Below are positions 57,143 to 64,000 of a stretch of DNA of 64,000 nucleotides, piece after piece. How positions within the stretch are numbered: position 1 is the first letter of the stretch; each line of letters begins with the position of its first letter. The notes beneath the pieces are model-generated. The model had not been told where the DNA came from. It was given only the letters and a program-made list of their open reading frames with translations, and ran no database searches. A program made the translations under genes and the position numbers. This DNA comes from Cydia pomonella (lineage: Eukaryota > Arthropoda > Insecta > Lepidoptera > Tortricidae), in assembly GCF_033807575.1 (NCBI RefSeq), contig NC_084725.1, positions 2,143,001 to 2,207,000 of the forward strand, read 5' to 3'.

Positions 57143-57606
57143 AAAAAATACTTTATTGCACACTACATAAAAAACAGATACAGAAATTGATAAAATATAC
57201 ACATTGGTAGGTAACAACAGGCGGACTTATCGCTAAACAGCGATCTCTTCCAGACAACCTTCAGATAGTGAGATGGCGAACGAAGCGAAGTTAACGGGTG
57301 GTGCAAAAAAATAAAAATAAAGAAAAAAGTAGTAAAAATACAATATAATACATATACTACAAATATAAAGTTAAGATAGACTACATTTATTACTATATAC
57401 AAAAAATATATACATATATAAATGACAGAGGAAGCCATAACAACGACAACGAGTTTAAAAGAATACGAGTATAGGACCTTCATGAAATAGACAAATAATG
57501 TTCTTTTAATAGGTTTTTAAAAATGGGAAGTGATTTAGCACGTCTAATATCAATGGGTAGATTATTCCACAGCCGGACAGCACGGAAACTGAAAGAGTTG
57601 TTGTAA
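57143..57606 (-). pseudogene. LINE 3' end with RT C-terminus
   Basis: Minus strand YNNSFSFRAVRLWNNLPIDI, RRAKSLPIFKNLLKEHYL and a stop at 57481-57483, followed by a 320-bp 3' region ending GTGCAATAAAGTATTTTTT. That 3' region (CGCTGTTTAGCGATAAGTCC) also occurs at 54730-54800, tying both to one LINE family. 5'-truncated. Confidence 0.8.
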
Positions 57607-58882
57607 CACATAATAAAAAATAACGGCGACAAAGTAAAGTTAATAACTACGTACATAATGGTTTTCGGAGTATTGTTGAATAGCGTATTTCTTTATGATA
57701 ACACAATCTCATGAAATCATAATAACTAGAATTAAATAACTGTTATTATAGGACATCTTGAACAAACAGCGCCCCATTTCTCAATGCCCGAAACCCTTCG
57801 TTTCCATGCAAAGCATTATTTATAACACAATAGACGATATATGGAGGTTATTCGCATGTCATGTAGTCTGTCCCAAAATGTATACAAGGTGTAAACAATA
57901 CTATAATAAATAACAAAACGCTTGCAATATTACTATCGAATACTTTAAAAAATATATTACAATAAATATATATGTATACATCGTGGCCATATCTGATAAT
58001 TGATTATTTTATGATGCGGCAATTATTTGATTAAATGATTCAAAATACAAACCTAACCTAGCCTTAATCATTAAGTGATCAATTCTAAAATGGTACTTAA
58101 TGAAATGATCTTAAATATCTAAATTTATGATTTTGCCACGGCATATATCTACAGCTTATTGCATCTTTGTATAATTTTAGGTTTTAGGCAATTTATAAAA
58201 TATTATATTATATATTTGTATAAGAAACTTTTGGGTCAAATACTTTTCTAAAATTAGTTACCGTTCTGTGTCTTTCCTTAGAATATCATAAAATAAATGG
58301 TCTTTAACGACTAATGTCCTTGCTGGACCCTGATTAGGTATGTTCAAATATTCTTTTTCATAAAACTTGTATGATATAAGCATTAGTAAAATGCACGAAA
58401 CCCAAATCGTTAACTTTCACAATGTCTACAGAATAAACGCCCGTTTTAACGAACATTTTTTTTTGATAATTTATCTCATTTCGTTGCAAGTTTTAACGAT
58501 GAATTCAAAGATCAATTTACTGTGAATGCCATAATTTTAACTACCTACTTGTATTACAGATAAAAACTCTTGTAAGCTACACTATGGATATCTTTCTGAT
58601 CTTGACGGCATCATAAATTATGCGAGAAGGTTTAAGGTAAAATGGCGCATTTTCTTTACCTTGTATTCTTGGACCGTGACATTTAATCGAGCTGGGTATG
58701 TTGTGAAGTATATGTGTTGTCCCTATTTATGTTTATTTATTATTATTATTATTTATTATTTATTGTTCCGAGAACCAACAGCTATAGATTGTACAATAGT
58801 TATATATATAGATAACAAAGAGCCAATTATAGGTTTCCGCCGGTAGCAACAGGTTAACAGATAATTGGTGGTTAGCACTAGA
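57607..58882. other. AT-rich, no feature recognised
   Basis: No coding frame, no clear repeat shared within the window. Confidence 0.45.
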
Positions 58883-61800
58883 TTTTTTTTTTTTTTTACA
58901 ACGTGTTACCACTAATATTTTTAAATATTAATACTTATTATATTATATACTGAACAAAGAAACCAAAACTTATTAGTAATCTTAATACGTTAATCGATAC
59001 AATAATATGCCAACACATACGACTCGCTCACTCAAGTAATTTGTCTGTTAGAATTCGTCTCGTTGCTATTAAAAACGTCTATATCCCGCTCCTTCGTTAG
59101 TTCATTTAGACTTTTACCAGCTCGTAGTAGAAAGCTATTCTTTCTGTAATTACGTGATGAAAAAGGAATTGAGAGGGGAGGGAAGTATCTTTTAGACCTA
59201 GATGGAGTATTGAAGGAGAGCTTAGCGAGCAATTCAGGACAATCAATGTTACCATTTAAAATATTAAGTATATAAGTAATATCTGCAATCTGTCGACGTT
59301 TATGTAGTGGGATAAGGTGATGTTTTTTACAAATATTCTCATAATTGGATGAATTATAAGGAGTTTTCATTTTAAAGCAGATGTATTTTACAAACTTTTT
59401 CTGTATACGTTCTATTCTGTTAATGTAAATATTATAACTGGGGTTCCAAATTTGAGACGCATATTCAAGTTTACTTCTGACATATGTACAATAAAGAACT
59501 TTTATAGTTTTAATTTGGGTAAAATGTAAAGAACTACGCATTATGAATCCCAAAGTCTTGGTAGCACCAGTTACTATATTATCTATATGAGTATCAAATA
59601 AAAGCTTTGAATCATGGGTGACTCCCAGGTCCTTCATACATGACACAGATTTAAGCACATGATCATTTAGCTTGTACGAAGTTGGAATTGAACTTTGTTG
59701 TCTAGTGAAGGTTAAAGTAAAGCATTTAGATACATTTAGATCTAATTTATTGGTCTGGCAATATGCAACAAGACGTGTAAGGTCATCTTGTAAAAGAGCA
59801 GAGTCATCCAATGAATTAATTTTGGTAGAAATTTTCATGTCGTCAGCGAAACATAGCAATTTGGAAGTGTGGAAACAATCACTGATGTCATTGACAAATA
59901 TATTGAAAAGCAAAGGCCCCAGCAACGATCCTTGAGGAACGCCACTGGGAACAGTTACCCAGCCAGACACATAGTTGTTAATGACAACAGCTTGCGACCT
60001 ATTGTCAATATAAGACGTGAACCAGCGCAACAGATCACCGTGAATACCCATATTACTTAACTTGAGGATTAGTAATTTATGGTCAATTTTATCGAACGCT
60101 TTACTATAGTCTGTGTAAACTACATCTACTTGACTACCTTCAGACATGACTTTAGTTACATAATCATTAAGGAGTATCAAATTTGAAACGGTAGACTTAC
60201 ATCGCAGGAAACCATGTTGGAAAGGACTAAAATAATTCTTAATTGCCGCATATACTTGAGTATAAACTAGTTTTTCAAGTACTTTAGCAAGTATACAGAG
60301 TTTTGAGATTGGCCTATAATTAGTTACTTCCGTTTTTGGGCCTTTCTTATGAACGGGTGTAATGTAGGCTGATTTCCATATGGAAGGGACCTTACATTCA
60401 GCAAATGAGCGCTTGAATAGTAGAGATATTGGAATCACAATTGTATTCGCGCAATTAATCAGAAAGAGGGCCGGCATATCATCAGGTCCAGCTGATTTGG
60501 ACGGATCCAATTTTAACAGTAACTTTATAAGAGTATCTGAGTTAACTTCTATATTACTTATATGTGAGATAGAACCACCCACAGAGTCAACCGGCACCGC
60601 TTGATCAATACTAGGCGCAGAAAATGTTGTATAGAAATAGTTAGAGAAAGCCTCACATATATCAGCGGCCGTATTGACCAATCTTTCGTCATACTTTAAA
60701 CAACTCGGTACACCATGTGAGCTAGAACGCGACTTAATGTAGGACCAAAACTGCTTCGGGTCTCTAACGATATTATTTTCGAGGCGTCGAACATATGTTG
60801 CAAAACATGACTGTTCAAGTTTTTTGACCCTGTCCCTTTGAAAATTAAAAGAGATTAAATCTGATATATTACCATATGTACGGAATTTTCTTAGATATTT
60901 AGATTTCTCTTTGATAGCTTTTTTTAGCGCGGGCGAATACCACTTAGGAAAACTATCAGTATGACATATTTTACTAGGGATATATTTAAATCGCAGTTTT
61001 TTAAATGTGGAATAAAAAAAGCTAACCGACTCCTCTAATGAGCGTCGCGAGAATTCATCCTCCCAATTAATCAAGGTCAACTCGTTGTTAATGGAACTAT
61101 AGTCACCTTTATTGTAAAAATATTTTATGCAAGGAGCGGGTTTTAAACTACTTATTTTTGCAAATTGAATCGAAACTAATATAGCTTTATGATATGGATC
61201 AATCGGTACTAAAGGGTCCGAACACTCACTAACATGTACTACATCATTGGACAAGACAAGGTCTAATAACTTACCATACTGGTTACGGACATCGTTATAT
61301 TGATTTAAGTTTAGCGTGTTTAACTCATCAATTAAACTACACTCATCGTTAGTTTTATAATTCGAGGGAATCAAAGTAGAATGCTCATGTGTCCATATAA
61401 TATTGCTCATATTATTATCGCCTATTATTAAATACTTGTCATCACACCCACGTAATACCGCTTCACCTAGGCTGTTGAGGAAATTAGATAATTGCTGTGA
61501 GAAGGTATTACCATTATTTTGTTTACATAAGTATAAAACACATAGGTGCAGTTTAATTGATGTGTTTTGATGGCCCTTAATAGTCAAGGTCACCCATAGA
61601 TCCTCGGCTGTTGATTGATAGGTAGGTTGCGGAATGACTGCCAGCTCCCTGCGAGTAGCTATAATAACGCCACCTCCTCGATTTTGGCCAGTTACAAGCG
61701 GATCACGGTCTCGCCGCCAAACGAAATATCGATCATCAAATAACTCCGTGTCCAATACTCCATCTAGTAGCCACGTCTCTGTTAGTAAAATTATGTCATA

Positions 61801-61920
61801 AGATGAAATGTTTAAGTTACGATAAAATAAAGAAGTTTTGGAACGGAGTCCCCTCACGTTTTGGTAATAAATTGTAGGATAAATACCTCCCTCGTTATTA
61901 TTTAAAGCCATTTACGAGTG
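58883..61920 (-). mobile_element. LINE C: poly(A)-tailed LINE with intact ORF2, ORF1 missing
   Basis: Minus-strand copy with a 15-base poly(A) tail (58897-58883), a 130-bp 3' region and a complete endonuclease-RT frame. Nothing resembling ORF1 lies above 61911, so the copy is 5'-truncated at or just before ORF2. Same general group as LINE A (YYQN.RGLR.K start, PQGS.LGPLLF). Confidence 0.85.
59032..61911 (-). CDS. LINE C ORF2: endonuclease-reverse transcriptase, unbroken
   Basis: 959 codons from an ATG at 61911 to TGA/TAA at 59032 without interruption. Residues about 1-240 form the apurinic-type endonuclease: YYQNVRGLRSK, DIILLTETWL, IIGDNNMSNIIWTH, LLDLVLSN; the usual SDH is replaced by PIDPYHKA, so activity is uncertain. 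The RT occupies about 500-760: RPISKLCILAKVLEKLV, HGFLRCKSTVSNL, VYTDYSKAFDKIDH, SGVPQGSLLGPLLF and catalytic LLCFADDMKIS. The C-terminus has YVRSKLEYASQIWNP, ERIQKKFVKYI and RAGKSLNEL. The protein nicks target DNA and copies its RNA there. Several plus-strand frames inside are shadows. Promoter and ORF1 are absent, so this copy is probably immobile alone. Confidence 0.9.
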   Translation of the reverse strand: MALNNNEGGIYPTIYYQNVRGLRSKTSLFYRNLNISSYDIILLTETWLLDGVLDTELFDDRYFVWRRDRDPLVTGQNRGGGVIIATRRELAVIPQPTYQSTAEDLWVTLTIKGHQNTSIKLHLCVLYLCKQNNGNTFSQQLSNFLNSLGEAVLRGCDDKYLIIGDNNMSNIIWTHEHSTLIPSNYKTNDECSLIDELNTLNLNQYNDVRNQYGKLLDLVLSNDVVHVSECSDPLVPIDPYHKAILVSIQFAKISSLKPAPCIKYFYNKGDYSSINNELTLINWEDEFSRRSLEESVSFFYSTFKKLRFKYIPSKICHTDSFPKWYSPALKKAIKEKSKYLRKFRTYGNISDLISFNFQRDRVKKLEQSCFATYVRRLENNIVRDPKQFWSYIKSRSSSHGVPSCLKYDERLVNTAADICEAFSNYFYTTFSAPSIDQAVPVDSVGGSISHISNIEVNSDTLIKLLLKLDPSKSAGPDDMPALFLINCANTIVIPISLLFKRSFAECKVPSIWKSAYITPVHKKGPKTEVTNYRPISKLCILAKVLEKLVYTQVYAAIKNYFSPFQHGFLRCKSTVSNLILLNDYVTKVMSEGSQVDVVYTDYSKAFDKIDHKLLILKLSNMGIHGDLLRWFTSYIDNRSQAVVINNYVSGWVTVPSGVPQGSLLGPLLFNIFVNDISDCFHTSKLLCFADDMKISTKINSLDDSALLQDDLTRLVAYCQTNKLDLNVSKCFTLTFTRQQSSIPTSYKLNDHVLKSVSCMKDLGVTHDSKLLFDTHIDNIVTGATKTLGFIMRSSLHFTQIKTIKVLYCTYVRSKLEYASQIWNPSYNIYINRIERIQKKFVKYICFKMKTPYNSSNYENICKKHHLIPLHKRRQIADITYILNILNGNIDCPELLAKLSFNTPSRSKRYFPPLSIPFSSRNYRKNSFLLRAGKSLNELTKERDIDVFNSNETNSNRQIT

Positions 61921-62096
61921 CAATATACGCAATAATAAAATATCAACAAATTAACCGAGCTAGGTAAACAGTGAATTAACTTAAATAAGCGTATTAGGTA
62001 AAATAACTTCATTTGCAACTGGAAATTATTTACCTCATTTACGCATAAATTGATAACGTATCGTTGCCATATTTTTTATATAAAAAAAATCGTAGC

Positions 62097-62316
62097 TAGG
62101 GTAAAACCGTTTATTACTGGCCACCCTCCAATTACTGGCCACCTTATACTAAAAGGGATTCTGTTAAATAATCACAAAATCTAAGTTAATCATCAGAACG
62201 ATAGTTATTTAGTTTACTTAAATTGTGTAAATAAATAAATAGAATTCTTATTTTAACCATTTTAGTATAAGGCGGCCAGTAATAGGAGGGTGGCCAGTAA
62301 TAGACGGGTTACCCTA
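62097..62316. mobile_element. 220-bp Tc1/mariner-like MITE
   Basis: About 57-bp terminal inverted repeats: TAGGGTAAAACCGTTTATTA, CTGGCCACCCTCC..TTACTGG at the left and the near reverse complement ending GGTTACCCTA at the right. Flanks TAGC/TAGC leave the target duplication as TA or TAGC. No ORF. Confidence 0.85.
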
Positions 62317-62662
62317 TAGCGTTACTATATATTCTTCTAGTTACACGGTACATATGTGCATAATTATTTTCCATCGTATTTTCACAGGAACTTACGAACG
62401 TGTCTTGTCTATTTCAGTCTCGGTACAAAAAGTACTGATTACTAAAGCATGACAAATACGAACGTTTACGAGAAAATACGATAGAAACCAAACCAACTAT
62501 GCACTACATCTGTATTTGTGACGTTCTCAAGCAAAAGGTACCACCTCGTCGCTTACCATAAAGACAAACTTTGCTTGTATCTTTATACGAATAACCTGTC
62601 AGAGCATCCTTATGGCAAGCAACAATGTGGTGCCTTTTGCTTGAAAACGACACATATATTGT

Positions 62663-62830
62663 TAATGGGTAGTGACTGTCTATGAAGCCGATGGTCCCGG
62701 GTTCAAATCCTGGTAAGGACATTTATTTGTGTGATGAGCACGGATATTTGTTCCTGGGTCATGGGTGTTTTTTTATGAATTTGTATTTATATATTATATA
62801 AATCGCTTACTATGGGACTTAGACAATTTG
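62663..62830 (+). mobile_element. SINE family B, slightly truncated copy
   Basis: TAATGGGTAGTGACTGTCTA, GGTCCCGGGTTCAAATCC, GTGTGATGAGCACGGATATT and an early, truncated 3' end (ACTATGGGACTTAG.CAATTTGG). Confidence 0.82.
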
Positions 62831-63196
62831 GAAAGCCAGCAAAAGTGAAAACTTGCATATTAACGTTGTGCATTTTTGATATTTTGGAATGGTTAGGGAA
62901 TTATTTTGCACGAATTGCTTTAATCATCAATATAGAGCGGTAGAAAGAGAGGGGGATACTTCCTCTTCTACACCGCGCCGGTGGTCTACTGGCTTCAATT
63001 ACATTGTAACAGTTTTACGATCAGGTCACGTGTCCGTCTTACGAATTTTCAATCTGATCTGACGAATCTGTCGATCACGTGACCTGTCGCGAGTTTAACA
63101 TTTTTCCTCATCACAAAAAGTGCACAGCGCTGCTAAAGACGTATTCACTTCAAAAATATAGACGATAAAATCGCAATCATCATAGGATTGCGATTA

Positions 63197-63454
63197 GACG
63201 ACCGGTCTGGCCTAGTGGGTAGTAACTCTGCCTATGAAGCCGATGGTCCCGGGTTCAAATCCTGGTAAGGGCATTTATTCGTGTGATGAGCATGGATATT
63301 TGTTCCTGAGTCATGGATGTTTTCTATGTATGTAAATATTTATATATTATATATATCGTTGTCTAAGTATCCTCAACACAAGCCTTATTGAGCTTACTGT
63401 GGGACTTAGTCAATTTGTGTAATAATGTCCTATAATATTTATTAATTTATTTAG
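63197..63454 (+). mobile_element. SINE family B, full length
   Basis: GACGACCGGTCTGGCCTAGT (A box), GGTCCCGGGTTCAAATCCTGG (B box) then a body with CACAAGCCTTATTGAGC and TAATGTCCTATAATATTTAT followed by TTA-rich tail. This is the reference copy for the other family members in the window. SINE A follows directly. Confidence 0.9.
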
Positions 63455-63457
63455 GAA

Positions 63458-63780
63458 GCGCTGGTGGCCTAGCGGTAAGAGCGTGCGACTTGCAATCCGG
63501 AGGTCGCGGGTTCAAACCCCGGCTCGTACCAATGAGTTTTTCGGAACTTATGTACGAAATATCATTCGATATTTACCAGTCGCTTTTCGGTGAAGGAAAA
63601 CATCGTGAGGAAACCGGACTAATCCCAACAAGGCCTAGTTTACCCTCTGGGTTGGAAGGTCAGATGGCAGTCGCTTTCGTAAAAACTAGTGCCTACGCCA
63701 AATCTTGGGATTAGTTGTCAAGCGGACCCCAGGCTCCCAGGAGCCGTGGCAAAATGCCGGGACAACGCGAGGAAGAAAAA
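63458..63780 (+). mobile_element. SINE family A, second copy
   Basis: Nearly identical to 18823-19149, from GCGCTGGTGGCCTAGCGGTA to GACAACGCGAGGAAGAAAAA. The tail is followed by a (TTTA)n run. Inserted directly after SINE B's 3' end. Confidence 0.9.
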
Positions 63781-63804
63781 ATATATTTATTTATTTATTT
63801 ATTG
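63781..63804. repeat. (TTTA)n microsatellite
   Basis: About five TTTA units following SINE A. Confidence 0.8.
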
Positions 63805-64000
63805 CGGAACGACGACGAGATGTATGGCGAGAAAATAACATGTGTCACCATCACCAACGCAATTAAATAACAAACCATTAATCATTCCTAGCGTGTATTT
63901 TGAACATGATACCATGGGCGTCGTATTTCGCTTTTAATTTTAATAGGAAGTGGATAAAATATGAGCCGTTAACGAAGCAAAGGATTTTGCTTTCAATTTA

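Noticed and set aside
63458..63540. Possible tRNA genes at the SINE heads (also 18823 and 63197)
   Set aside because: A and B boxes are present, but the sequence continues into SINE bodies and recurs with the same body. No isolated, properly paired cloverleaf was found.

Overview
The window looks like nuclear DNA of a moth or butterfly (Lepidoptera). It is AT-rich, with isolated GC-rich coding exons, long introns and a very dense mixture of LINEs, tRNA-derived SINEs and short inverted-repeat DNA elements. The one host gene I recognise is Shal, the Kv4 A-type voltage-gated potassium channel, on the minus strand. Three consecutive exons can be delimited to the base: 14343-14181 (end of the selectivity filter plus S6), 12896-12708 and 9322-9170 (cytoplasmic C-terminus). 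They join in frame as 168 codons. No exon for the T1 domain, S1-S5 or the start of the filter was recognised between 14344 and 64000. Most of the window is therefore probably one very long Shal intron, or Shal introns plus upstream DNA.

Layout. 1-7400: downstream flank or introns of Shal, with four copies of one inverted-repeat MITE family, two other MITEs and a 25-bp minisatellite. 7402-9004: a foldback-type element whose arms are mirrored arrays of a 97-bp monomer, flanked by an 8-bp target duplication. 9170-14343: the Shal exons; the intron 12897-14180 holds at least two decayed tandem copies of the S6 exon. 14344-31290: intron or flank with SINEs, MITEs and many LINE 3' ends. 31297-35900: LINE A, two ORFs each broken by one single-base indel. 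36075-37124: LINE and SINE fragments. 39059-43092: LINE B, 5'-truncated and split by a 211-bp insertion. 43856-49262: MITEs, SINEs and LINE tails. 49928-51646: a 1.7-kb non-autonomous DNA element rich in an AGCTGTA motif. 52214-53501: a 5'-truncated RTE-type LINE with a 10-bp target duplication and a (GAA)n tail. 53512-58882: MITEs and LINE tails. 58883-61911: LINE C with an unbroken 959-codon EN-RT frame. 61912-64000: a Tc1/mariner-like MITE and three SINEs.

Shal supplies subthreshold A-type potassium current in neurons and muscle. Everything else recognised is selfish DNA. LINEs A, B and C carry an apurinic-type endonuclease and a reverse transcriptase and end in poly(A). The RTE copy and one SINE family both end in (GAA)n, which suggests the SINE borrows an RTE-type machinery. 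No rRNA gene, functional tRNA gene, CRISPR array or prokaryotic operon was seen.
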